Of a stretch of 6,817 nt of DNA, positions 1-6,097 are shown in pieces (the stretch's first letter is position 1; every line of letters begins with the position of its first letter). The DNA is taken from the NCBI GenBank assembly GCA_017503885.1, contig JAFVSF010000056.1, forward strand, positions 1 through 6,817. The letters are read 5' to 3'. Both the position numbers and the translations under genes were made by a program. This stretch comes from Clostridia bacterium. Its GTDB lineage: Bacteria > Bacillota > Clostridia > Christensenellales > Borkfalkiaceae. The notes beneath the pieces were generated by a model. It was not told the origin of the DNA. It ran no database searches and saw nothing but the letters and a program-made list of their open reading frames with translations.

Positions 1-9
1 GGTGAACTT

Positions 10-228
10 ATGATAAAATTTCTTGCCACTTGTGGTTTTGCACACGTTCTTGCAATTATTTTTGGAGCAATAGCTATTGGGATGTATTTTTTATACGATA
101 GAGCAAAAAATTCTTCTACTCTTGATAAATATATAAACATATTTCTTGCTCTATGTATAATCTTTAGTACTTTAGCATGCATTTGTCTTTTTGGATATAT
201 AGTTGGCGGAATAGGTTTTATAAAATAA
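10..228 (+). CDS. Small two-helix membrane protein, unknown function
   Basis: A complete 72-codon reading frame starting with ATG at base 10 and ending in TAA. A GGTGA at bases 1-5 is placed about right for a ribosome binding site, although the window begins there and the site may be cut. The product is strongly hydrophobic. One predicted membrane helix spans about residues 7-29 and a second about 42-69, joined by a short charged loop (YDRAKNSS region) with basic residues, so the loop is probably cytoplasmic. Cysteines occur at residues 8, 49, 57 and 59. I do not recognise a family. A good stem-loop with a T-run follows about 50 bp downstream, which supports a real plus-strand transcript ending here. 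Its neighbour to the right is convergent and unrelated. It could be the last gene of an operon that begins outside the window. Confidence 0.6.
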   Translation: MIKFLATCGFAHVLAIIFGAIAIGMYFLYDRAKNSSTLDKYINIFLALCIIFSTLACICLFGYIVGGIGFIK

Positions 229-278
229 ATGGGCTTTCTTTCGCTCTGTTTAGAAAGATTTAAAATTTAATAATTTAT

Positions 279-318
279 AAAACACGACTTTTGCGTTCGC
301 TTCATAAGTCGTGTTTTT
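279..318 (+). terminator. Rho-independent terminator after the small membrane gene
   Basis: A 12-bp perfect stem (bases 279-290 paired with 306-317, core ACACGACTT/AAGTCGTGT) encloses a 15-base loop that can itself form a GCG/CGC mini-stem. On the plus strand the stem ends in T314-T318, then G and three more T. This fits a terminator for the gene at 10-228. The minus-strand reading is followed by TTATAAATTA and is weaker. Confidence 0.6.
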
Positions 319-352
319 GTTTACTCAAATTTTTTTATAATTATCTTTTTTT

Positions 353-360
353 GATATAAT
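353..360 (+). promoter_or_regulatory. Possible extended -10 promoter element
   Basis: The bases TGATATAAT (352-360) match an extended -10 (TGn plus TATAAT at 355-360) on the plus strand. No good -35 lies 17 bp upstream, only T-rich sequence, so the call rests on the extended -10 alone. In this AT-rich spacer a chance match is quite possible. If real, it would start transcription near 367, toward the hairpins at 439-498 and 506-532. Confidence 0.3.
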
Positions 361-366
361 AAACTA

Positions 367-532
367 ATCTATAAATAAAAATTCAAGTATGTCTATAATT
401 TTTTAAAAAAATTGAAATACTTCAAATTTCTAAATCCCTGTTTGCATGTTTTCTCTCTTGTTTTTAAAATTAGCACGAGAGTAACAAAAACGCAAACAAT
501 AAATTAGCGAGGGCTTTGCCCTCGCTTTTTTT
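367..532 (+). ncRNA. Candidate small structured RNA in the convergent spacer
   Basis: No protein gene is visible in 229-530. The stretch does contain, in order on the plus strand, an extended -10, a small hairpin (409-416 with 421-429, one bulge), a long hairpin at 439-498, and a textbook terminator at 506-532. The 439-498 hairpin pairs 439-445 with 492-498, 448-452 with 487-491 and 453-460 with 474-481. That gives 19 base pairs with one mismatch, two bulges and a 13-base loop. This promoter, structure and terminator order would produce an RNA of about 165 nt, antisense to the very end of the LRR gene. I recognise no known RNA family in it. The hairpin could instead belong to the 3' end of the minus-strand LRR transcript. 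Confidence 0.3.
506..532 (+). terminator. Strong terminator between convergent transcripts
   Basis: A perfect 9-bp stem, AGCGAGGGC (506-514) and GCCCTCGCT (518-526), with a TTT loop is followed on the plus strand by a T-run to base 532. The T-run overlaps the last bases of the LRR gene's stop codon (531-533). Read on the minus strand, the same stem begins four bases after that stop and is followed by TAATTTATT, a poorer U-tract. It therefore probably ends transcripts from both sides but is shaped best for the plus strand. Confidence 0.7.
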
Positions 533-2846
533 AGTTTTCCGCAAATATATCGTCTTTTCCCCATATTATTACGTAGTCTTGACTGCCAATAGGATAGTGC
601 CAGTAGTTTCCGTTGTCCAGTGGCACGTCTTCTTCGTTTTCAACGTAATAATATCTTTCTGCATTTACTAGGTCTTCGTTCCCTAGTTCACCTATTACTA
701 TATTGTTAAACTCTTCCAAAGAGCCTTTATAATATATTACAGACAAGTCGGAGCATCCTCTAAAAGCACTGCTACCTATGCTTTCCACAGCACTTCCAAT
801 TATTATACCAAACGCACTGCTACAATAAGAAAATGCGTATACGCCCACTGTTTGAACCTTATCTCTAAGCCTAATTTTTGTAGCACTTACACAGCCCGAA
901 AAAGCGTAATCTCCAATGCTCACAACCTCTTCGCCAAGATCTATTTCTTCTATGCTTGTGCAACCCGAAAATGCCGTGTTTCCAATTATAGGACAGTTAA
1001 TTTTTACAGTTTTTAAATTTTTGCAAGCCATAAACGTATAATCACCGATCTTGGTTACGCCAAAGTCTACTATAAGAGTTTGAAGTTTTTCTGAGCGAGC
1101 AAATACGTCTTTTACAATTTCGCCCGACGTTATACGGGCAAACTCAATATTGTCCGTAGGAAGTCTGGTCATCAAGTTTGCAGGAATCGTTATACTTACT
1201 ATATTTTTTGTCCCTTCAAACGGATTATGAATGTTGTCGTAAAGGCTTACATTTTTGCTATTAACTACAACGCTCTTTAATTCGTTACAACTAGAAAAGG
1301 CGTATGTCCCCATATAAGTTACGCTTTCCGGCACTTCAATACTTTCTATATTAGAAAATGCAAAGGCACGCACCTCGATTCTTTCTAACCCATCTGGGAA
1401 ATAAACTTTTTTTACTGGACTTTTATAAAAGGCATTTGCCCCAACTATTGCTACTCCGCTTGGCATGGTAAACTCTTCTTGAACTTTATCCGTGTATAAA
1501 ACAATAGTCTTTCCATCTTTTGAATAAAGGTTGCCGTCTATTGCTTTAAAAAACGGGTTATCTACGTCAACGTCTATACGTTCAAGAAAATAAAGTTGTG
1601 ATATAGTCTCTATCTCTTTTAAGCATTTGCCAATTTTAAGCCTTTTTACGTTGCTATTTTGGTAAAAACTATTATATTCAATAACTGTTACGCCATCGCC
1701 TATATCAACGCTTTCTATGTTTGTAAAGTTAGCAAAAACGTAGCTTTTTAAAGAGGTAACGCTATCTGGCACTACTATTTCGCTTACTAATTCTCCATTT
1801 AAAAAGAATTTTTCTGCCCTTGTATAATTGGTGAGAAAGGCAATTCCATCTATTTTGCACCATGCTCTTAAATCGGTTACGTATATATTTTTTATCGTTG
1901 GATAACTTGAAAATGCAGTGTTTTTTACTTTTTTCAAAGAGGCGGGCACTACAAAAGATTCTGCTTTATCGCCAATAGCACATTCTAAAAGGGTTGAGCC
2001 GTCTTTAGTATATAAATTACCGTCTATTTCTTTAAAAAACTCGTTTTCTTCATCAACCTCAAAACTCTCTAAATTGTCATTGCCGAAAAATGCGTAGTCA
2101 TCTATAACTTCTACGTTTTTATTTATTATTATCTTCTTTAAATTTTTGCAATTATAAAAAGAATTTGCGTCAATATTTGTAACGCCGTCAGGTAAATAAA
2201 ATTGCTCCTCTATTTTGCCTCTGCTGTAAAATTTTATGTTTTTTCCATCTTTTGAATATACATTGCCATCTATCGTTTTTAAGGTAGGATTTTCCTCAGA
2301 TATTATTATATTTTTAATGTTATAAGGAAAATTTCTTGCTCCAATATATTTTATACCTTTACCTAATTTTAAGGTTTCTAAACTGGTACAACCATCAAAC
2401 ATTAACCCGAACGATTCAAGCCCATCTCCTATCGTAACGCTAATTAAATTTTTGCAATCTTGAAATGGATTATAGCCTATCGCTGTTACGCTATCTGGAA
2501 TTACTACGCTTATTATATGCTCGCTTCCGTTAGTGGCAGTTTTTTTAAAGGCATATCCTTCAATTTTAGTTACGGGATAGCCGTTATAAGTAGACGGTAT
2601 TTCAACGTGAGAATCTTCGGTTACCTCAATGCCTGTAACTACGTATTCATAATTGCCGTCTTTTTCAATTTCTTTATAGAATAATTGATAAGGTTTATGA
2701 ATTTCGCTTTCCAAAACGCTTTCTTTAAAAGAATATTTTTCACTATCTAAAAGGTTAGACTCTTTATCTTCATTACACGAAAAAATAAAAAACGCAGATG
2801 CTAACAATAAACAAATAATTAGTATTTTCATTGAAATATTTTTCAT
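531..2846 (-). CDS. BspA-like leucine-rich-repeat surface lipoprotein
   Basis: The 771-residue product begins with a lipoprotein signal peptide: KN..MK, a hydrophobic stretch at residues 8-22, then a lipobox-like IFSC with Cys24 as the probable lipidated residue. It should therefore be anchored on the outer face of the membrane. The rest is mostly treponemal/BspA-type LRRs (LRR_5), recognisable by repeated 'V..IG.YAF..C..L..V.I' units, densest at about 91-150, 216-262, 360-410, 460-525 and 595-705. Three copies of a module with IDGN(V/L)Y(S/T)KDG lie at about 192-201, 274-283 and 436-445. The C-terminal part (about 729-764, RYYYVENE then NYWHYP) resembles a tail common in such gut Firmicutes proteins. 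No LPXTG or C-terminal anchor is seen. Start M1 is favoured over M6 by AAAGGAGG just upstream (2853-2860). Family members are linked to adhesion or host contact, but the ligand here is unknown. Confidence 0.88.
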   Translation of the reverse strand: MKNISMKILIICLLLASAFFIFSCNEDKESNLLDSEKYSFKESVLESEIHKPYQLFYKEIEKDGNYEYVVTGIEVTEDSHVEIPSTYNGYPVTKIEGYAFKKTATNGSEHIISVVIPDSVTAIGYNPFQDCKNLISVTIGDGLESFGLMFDGCTSLETLKLGKGIKYIGARNFPYNIKNIIISEENPTLKTIDGNVYSKDGKNIKFYSRGKIEEQFYLPDGVTNIDANSFYNCKNLKKIIINKNVEVIDDYAFFGNDNLESFEVDEENEFFKEIDGNLYTKDGSTLLECAIGDKAESFVVPASLKKVKNTAFSSYPTIKNIYVTDLRAWCKIDGIAFLTNYTRAEKFFLNGELVSEIVVPDSVTSLKSYVFANFTNIESVDIGDGVTVIEYNSFYQNSNVKRLKIGKCLKEIETISQLYFLERIDVDVDNPFFKAIDGNLYSKDGKTIVLYTDKVQEEFTMPSGVAIVGANAFYKSPVKKVYFPDGLERIEVRAFAFSNIESIEVPESVTYMGTYAFSSCNELKSVVVNSKNVSLYDNIHNPFEGTKNIVSITIPANLMTRLPTDNIEFARITSGEIVKDVFARSEKLQTLIVDFGVTKIGDYTFMACKNLKTVKINCPIIGNTAFSGCTSIEEIDLGEEVVSIGDYAFSGCVSATKIRLRDKVQTVGVYAFSYCSSAFGIIIGSAVESIGSSAFRGCSDLSVIYYKGSLEEFNNIVIGELGNEDLVNAERYYYVENEEDVPLDNGNYWHYPIGSQDYVIIWGKDDIFAEN

Positions 2847-2852
2847 AAGAGC

Positions 2853-2860
2853 CCTCCTTT
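2853..2860 (-). promoter_or_regulatory. Ribosome binding site of the LRR lipoprotein gene
   Basis: AAAGGAGG on the minus strand lies six bases before the ATG at 2844-2846. It is a near-perfect Shine-Dalgarno sequence and fixes the start at the first Met rather than the internal Met6. Confidence 0.8.
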
Positions 2861-2867
2861 TTCTAAA

Positions 2868-2896
2868 ATTTTATCATATATATTACTGTTTGTCAA
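2868..2896 (-). promoter_or_regulatory. Sigma-A type promoter of the LRR lipoprotein gene
   Basis: On the minus strand a perfect -35 TTGACA (2891-2896) is separated by exactly 17 bp from TAAAAT (2868-2873). The TAAAAT is preceded by TGA, giving an extended -10. The start would lie near 2861, leaving an untranslated leader of only about 15 bases that is mostly the ribosome binding site. The gene thus has its own strong promoter and is not simply read from jag. Confidence 0.75.
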
Positions 2897-2911
2897 TATT
2901 GTTCTGACAAA
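2889..2911. promoter_or_regulatory. Inverted repeat overlapping the -35, possible operator
   Basis: TTTGTCA (2889-2895) and TGACAAA (2905-2911) form a perfect 7-bp inverted repeat with a 9-base spacer. The left arm contains most of the -35 element of the LRR promoter. The size and position fit a dimeric repressor site, but no regulator gene is present in the window and the match could be chance. Confidence 0.35.
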
Positions 2912-2978
2912 AAAAAAGAGTAATACTAAACTAATATTTATTGCTTGATTTTTAAAGAAAAATGGTTTTAAAAAGCAC

Positions 2979-3008
2979 AAAAAAACTCGACTTAAAATAA
3001 GCCGAGTT
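2979..3008 (-). terminator. Terminator of the rpmH-jag gene cluster
   Basis: AACTCG (2984-2989) pairs with CGAGTT (3003-3008). After one mismatch, CTTA (2991-2994) pairs with TAAG (2998-3001) around an AAA loop. On the minus strand the stem runs directly into seven T (2985-2979). It lies 262 bp beyond the jag stop, with the 3045-3270 element in between, and upstream of the LRR promoter, so it separates the two minus-strand transcription units. Confidence 0.7.
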
Positions 3009-3069
3009 AATTTTAATTAAGCTATGTCACAACGTATGACTGATTAAATTTAAAGGGTTAGATACGAGG

Positions 3070-3102
3070 CAACGTGACGGCAACGTGACGGCAACATGAC
3101 GT
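3070..3102. repeat. Three tandem copies of an 11-bp unit
   Basis: CAACGTGACGG occurs at 3070-3080 and again at 3081-3091, followed by a third copy with two changes, CAACATGACGT, at 3092-3102. The third copy also forms a small inverted repeat, GCAAC (3091-3095) with GTTGC (3101-3105). The unit length is not a multiple of three and the array is inside the candidate insertion element. Confidence 0.85.
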
Positions 3103-3172
3103 TGCATCCCATTGCTTTCTCTACCCTTATCAAGTGAGATTTAAAGGGGGAGAAACAAGGTAGGCAAGGCTC

Positions 3173-3230
3173 ACAAATTGATATTGGATGGGATAGACCT
3201 TGTTGGTCATCCCAGTCAAGAGCAATTTGT
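3173..3230. other. Strong stem-loop inside the candidate element
   Basis: The inner stem pairs TGGGAT (3189-3194) and GACC (3196-3199) with GGTC (3205-3208) and ATCCCA (3209-3214), with one bulged A and a TTGTT loop. An outer stem pairs ACAAATTG (3173-3180) with CAATTTGT (3223-3230) across an internal loop of eight bases on each side. Eighteen pairs in this symmetric arrangement suggest a folded RNA or a DNA cruciform. It has no T-run, so it is not a normal terminator. Confidence 0.6.
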
Positions 3231-3270
3231 AGAAACACAGCATACCGAAGTTTATACGCCTTTAAATTTA

Positions 3271-4065
3271 TTATTCTGCGTCGCCGTCCTTTAAACTATT
3301 ACCTAAAAACGTTCCAAAACCACTTGTCTTTGGTCTTGGTTGACGTGGAGCAGATTCTCTATTAGCTCTTCTATCGTCTTTTCTACCACCTTTGTTGTAA
3401 CCACCCTTACCACCACGACGGTCGTCGAACTTTCTATCCTTATCAAAAGGCTTTAAGTTGTTAGGAATAATTGCTACGAAACGGTTTGGCTCTTTACCTT
3501 CAGACTGGGTTTTAACCTCTGTAGAGTCTGAAAGAGCAGAGTGAAGAATTCTTCTCTCGTATGGGTTCATTGGCTCTAAAGCAACCTTTCTACCAGTTCT
3601 AACAGCCTTTGCAGCAAGTTTTTGAGCAAGAGATTTTAAAGTTTCTTCTCTCTTTTCTCTATAGCCCTCGCAGTCTATTACAACACGTTTATAATCTTCT
3701 CTTCCAGTATTTGCAACTGCTCCTGCTAAACTTTGAAGAGCGTCTAACACTTCGCCTCTATAACCGATTATAGAAGAAGAATTGTCGGTTATAACGTCGA
3801 TAATAATTTTTTCGCCCTCTTCGTTTAAATTACATTTAGCGTTAACTTCCATAAGTTCAAAAAGACCACTAATAAATGCAGATGCTCTTTCGCCATCAGT
3901 CTTTTTTGCACTTACTTCTACTTTTGCTTTTTTTCCACCTAAGCCTAAAAATCCTTTTACAGGCTCTTCTAAAACGTTAATCTCGGCATTATCTCTTTCT
4001 AAACCGAGAGTTTTAAGACCAAGTTCTATTGCCTCTTCTATGGTCTTACCTAAAAATTCAGCCAT
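3271..4065 (-). CDS. jag: Jag/KhpB RNA-binding protein
   Basis: The 264-residue product has the full Jag architecture. Residues 1-52 are the Jag-N domain with the typical KGFLGLGGKKAKV stretch at 37-49. A KH-II domain spans about 80-150 with the RNA-binding GYRG loop at 101-104. An R3H domain spans about 155-202 with PMNPYERR at 165-172, His175 and the 'T.SEG..P.RF' segment at 186-196. The C-terminal 50 residues are an Arg/Gly/Lys-rich, probably disordered tail that may add RNA contacts. In streptococci and relatives KhpB (EloR) acts with KhpA in RNA binding and control of cell elongation and division. The ATG at 4063-4065 has AAGGAG (4072-4077) six bases upstream. It follows yidC by 17 bp, as in most Firmicutes. 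The TAA stop is immediately followed by a second TAA formed by the end of the candidate element. Confidence 0.95.
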   Translation of the reverse strand: MAEFLGKTIEEAIELGLKTLGLERDNAEINVLEEPVKGFLGLGGKKAKVEVSAKKTDGERASAFISGLFELMEVNAKCNLNEEGEKIIIDVITDNSSSIIGYRGEVLDALQSLAGAVANTGREDYKRVVIDCEGYREKREETLKSLAQKLAAKAVRTGRKVALEPMNPYERRILHSALSDSTEVKTQSEGKEPNRFVAIIPNNLKPFDKDRKFDDRRGGKGGYNKGGRKDDRRANRESAPRQPRPKTSGFGTFLGNSLKDGDAE

Positions 4066-4082
4066 TTTTGTCTCCTTATTGC

Positions 4083-5699
4083 TTATCTTCTTTTTCCGTA
4101 CTTAATTTTTTCTGCTTTTTGTTTTTCAATTTCTTCAATTTGTTTTTTAAACGCTCTTTCTACAAAGAAATTAATAAGCAAGGTAAATCCCGTAGAGAGG
4201 AGTGAACTCGTTATCATATAAATAGAAAACGCAGAAGAATAAATAAATGCAAATACACCAAACATAATCGGCATCATCCACGTCATCATTTTTTGAGTAG
4301 ACGCTGCTTGTGAATTTTCACCGTCAACCGACGATAATTGCATTTGCGTTTTTTGTTGCTTGTTCATAATTAAAGTAGAACCAAGCATAGTGAGTATTGA
4401 AAGTGCAACTAAAATAAATAATCCGTTACCCTTTCCAAAGCCCTTTTGTTGATACTCTGCCTTTAAATTATAAGTAAGTTCGTTATAAACTTCATCTTGT
4501 AACAAACTACCCATATTTTCAGTACCAAGTGATTTTTCAAGGTCTGTTTTTATAGGAAGAGCATACTTGTTTGGGCTATCTACTACCCAAAGGTTTTTAA
4601 CCCAAGGGAAAAGTTTAGAAGAAGATTTGTTTTCTTCGTATGCCTTAGCAGACGCTTGTCTTGCCTCTGGTCTAATTTTTTCGTTTAAATATTCATTTCC
4701 GATAACTTCTAATAAACTGTCGCAAATAAATCTTTCTGCTTTTTTAGTAAAAGCACCGTTTATTTCGCTATTTGATAAAACGTTATCGTAATTTACAACG
4801 TATACTCCCTCTGCATTAGGCTCAATATACACAGAATTAAACTTTTCGTCAAAAGTTTTTAAGTTAGATATAAAATAATTTTCACCGTCTTTTTTAACGT
4901 AATCTTTTACCTGCTCGTCAGTAAGCTCTAACTCTGTAGTTATTATATAAGTATACGTGCACGTATTTAAAATACTAAGTAAAGATTGGTTTTCTACGTT
5001 TAACTTGCCATCTTTTAAATATGCTTGATAATTTGTATATTTAGTAAGAAGTGCTGAATTTTCTGCCGAAAATTTTGCAAAGTCAAGTTCGTAATGACTA
5101 TTTAAGTGTTTATTTCCCTCTTCTTCTTTTTCAGTAAAAAACTCTGAAAAACCTTTTTCATCTAAAGCAACGTTATAATTTAAATAATAAAACTCTTTAC
5201 CATCTTCTTTATACAATATGCCTTCTTTAACTTTACTTTCTAAACAAGTATCGTAGGCTTTACCCATTTGGTTGAAAACCTCTTTATCGGCAAAGCGTGA
5301 ATAGTTATTAAAAGCACCTATAACTATTATAAAGAATATAAGGGTTACAAGGGTTGGAAGACATGCAGAAAAAGCAGAATAGCCGTTCTTTTTATAAAGG
5401 GCCATCATTTTTTGCTGATAAAGTCTTTCGTTATTTTTATATTGCTTTTTAAGTTTTTCAAGATCATCTTTCATCAACTCTAATTTAAGGCTATTTTTCT
5501 TCGTAGATGCTCTTGAATAAATATCAAGAGGAAGAGTTAGAAGCTTTAAAATAACAGTGAATAAAATAATACCAATACCTACGTCGCCTACAAAATTAAT
5601 TAAAGCACCAATAATTTTACAAATCCATTCGTGTTTTAAACTAACTTCTCCTAGGTTACCAAAAGAAGGTAAGGTTGCTAATAAGTTAAAAAGACCCAT
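4083..5699 (-). CDS. yidC: YidC/Oxa1-family membrane protein insertase with large inserted domain
   Basis: This 538-residue protein inserts and folds membrane proteins, alone or with SecYEG. Core helices are visible at about 37-57 (with LLTLPLDIYS), 111-131, 424-445, 471-490 and 491-513. The cytoplasmic charged hairpin (about 66-108, LEKLKKQYKNN and LYQQKMMALYKKNG) is typical, as is the basic tail. Lys52 stands where the groove Arg of many YidC proteins is expected. Gram-positive YidC proteins are usually about 250-330 residues. The excess here is a soluble, charged segment of about 290 residues (132-423) between core helices two and three, on the outer side. Near its end FPWVKNLWVVDS (364-375) resembles the conserved 'WI.dLs..D' motif that normally directly precedes the third helix. 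No lipoprotein signal is seen. AAGGAG lies close before the ATG (only four bases from GGAG). The gene lies between yidD and jag, as expected. Confidence 0.93.
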   Translation of the reverse strand: MGLFNLLATLPSFGNLGEVSLKHEWICKIIGALINFVGDVGIGIILFTVILKLLTLPLDIYSRASTKKNSLKLELMKDDLEKLKKQYKNNERLYQQKMMALYKKNGYSAFSACLPTLVTLIFFIIVIGAFNNYSRFADKEVFNQMGKAYDTCLESKVKEGILYKEDGKEFYYLNYNVALDEKGFSEFFTEKEEEGNKHLNSHYELDFAKFSAENSALLTKYTNYQAYLKDGKLNVENQSLLSILNTCTYTYIITTELELTDEQVKDYVKKDGENYFISNLKTFDEKFNSVYIEPNAEGVYVVNYDNVLSNSEINGAFTKKAERFICDSLLEVIGNEYLNEKIRPEARQASAKAYEENKSSSKLFPWVKNLWVVDSPNKYALPIKTDLEKSLGTENMGSLLQDEVYNELTYNLKAEYQQKGFGKGNGLFILVALSILTMLGSTLIMNKQQKTQMQLSSVDGENSQAASTQKMMTWMMPIMFGVFAFIYSSAFSIYMITSSLLSTGFTLLINFFVERAFKKQIEEIEKQKAEKIKYGKRR

Positions 5700-5723
5700 T
5701 ATTCTCCTTTTTATAGCAAAAAC

Positions 5724-5755
5724 AGAGTATAAACTAACGTTTTACTCTTTTTTTT
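5724..5755. terminator. Stem-loop in the yidC leader, attenuator or antisense terminator
   Basis: AGAGTA (5724-5729) and AAAC (5731-5734) pair with GTTT (5739-5742) and TACTCT (5743-5748) with one bulged T and a TAAC loop. On the plus strand it ends in eight T (5748-5755), the shape of an intrinsic terminator, although no plus-strand gene precedes it. On the minus strand, the direction of yidC, it is followed by GTTTTTGC and lies about 14 bases before the ribosome binding site. It could act as a partial terminator between yidD and yidC. Confidence 0.4.
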
Positions 5756-5807
5756 ATAAATATTAAATTAATTTAGGATAATTTTTTATAAGTTTTTTGC
5801 TATTTAG

Positions 5808-5813
5808 ATTATA
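5808..5813 (-). promoter_or_regulatory. Possible -10 element for yidC
   Basis: A perfect TATAAT on the minus strand in the 149-bp yidD-yidC gap, about 108 bp before the yidC start. The hexamer 17 bp upstream (TTATAT) is a poor -35. The unusually long gap in an otherwise tight cluster makes an internal promoter plausible. An A/T-only hairpin just after the yidD stop (5827-5832 with 5839-5844), followed by a T-rich run on the minus strand, might weakly end the upstream transcript. Confidence 0.3.
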
Positions 5814-5848
5814 GAAAAATAAAATTAACTATATAAAAATAGTTTTAA

Positions 5849-6097
5849 CTAAATTATCCATTTTAAAACAGACGGGCTGTCAGGAACAGGGTCAAACCCT
5901 CCTTTATTTAAAGAATTACATCTAAGTATTCTCCAAATAATAAGCCCAATACTTACAAAGAAATTTCGCTTTTCTAACGCCTCGATTGCATAAATACTAC
6001 AAGTTGGCCTAAAAATACATCCAGAACGTAGCCCTGCAGATATATATTTTTTATAAAATTTTAAAATTTTTATAAAAAACTTGTTTAAAAATCTCAT
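5849..6097 (-). CDS. yidD: YidD membrane protein insertion efficiency factor
   Basis: A small 82-residue protein of the YidD (DUF37) family, thought to assist YidC in inserting membrane proteins at the inner face of the membrane. The N-terminus (residues 2-19) is an amphipathic, Lys-rich segment. The family signature follows: IFRPTCSIYAIEAL (28-41), RILRC (56-60) and GGFDPVP (66-72). The three conserved cysteines are at 27, 33 and 60. The usual 'YISP' reads YISA here, a mild departure. The length is typical. The ATG overlaps the rnpA stop as ATGA (6094-6097), and AGGAAAG (6104-6110) is a good ribosome binding site, so translation is probably coupled to rnpA. The position between rnpA and yidC is the normal one. 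Confidence 0.95.
   Translation of the reverse strand: MRFLNKFFIKILKFYKKYISAGLRSGCIFRPTCSIYAIEALEKRNFFVSIGLIIWRILRCNSLNKGGFDPVPDSPSVLKWII

Larger units (their letters stand above)
3045..3270. mobile_element. Candidate MITE-like element with inverted termini
   Basis: The 12-base sequence TAAATTTAAAGG (3045-3056) recurs as its exact reverse complement at 3259-3270, bounding about 226 bp. If the outer TA is a duplicated target site, the true ends would be AATTTAAAGG and the TA target would fit Tc1/IS630-type insertion; this is inference. By hand count bases 3061-3240 have 83 G or C of 180 (46%), against roughly 20% in 2881-3000, so the block differs from its surroundings. It contains an 11-bp tandem repeat near the left end and a strong hairpin near the right. 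The right end touches the jag stop codon (3271-3273), and the operon terminator lies just past the left end. It encodes no transposase. A 62-codon GTG frame across it (3050-3238) has no ribosome binding site and is probably not a gene. Caveat: TAAATTTA is itself a palindrome and AT-rich. Confidence 0.5.

Noticed and set aside
2460..2684. Plus-strand 74-codon frame inside the LRR gene
   Set aside because: Antisense shadow of a well-supported repeat protein, with no binding site or promoter.
3070..3102. CRISPR array
   Set aside because: The 11-bp units are directly adjacent with no spacers and far too short for CRISPR repeats.
3050..3238. 62-codon minus-strand frame starting with GTG
   Set aside because: No ribosome binding site, runs through the tandem repeat and hairpin of the candidate element, ends inside its inverted terminus, and the amino-acid pattern is repeat-driven (SRCRH). 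I treat it as a chance frame.
3782..4105. Plus-strand 107-codon frame opposite jag
   Set aside because: Lies almost wholly antisense to the conserved KH and Jag-N coding region; no independent support.
4567..4791. Plus-strand 74-codon frame opposite the yidC inserted domain
   Set aside because: Antisense shadow with no ribosome binding site or recognisable product.
5557..5766. Plus-strand 69-codon frame opposite the yidC start and leader
   Set aside because: Antisense to the first YidC helix and runs through the leader hairpin; no recognisable product.
5700..5848. A MifM-like regulatory leader peptide before yidC
   Set aside because: I checked the minus-strand gap for a start codon with a binding site and found no ATG; only the yidC binding site is present.
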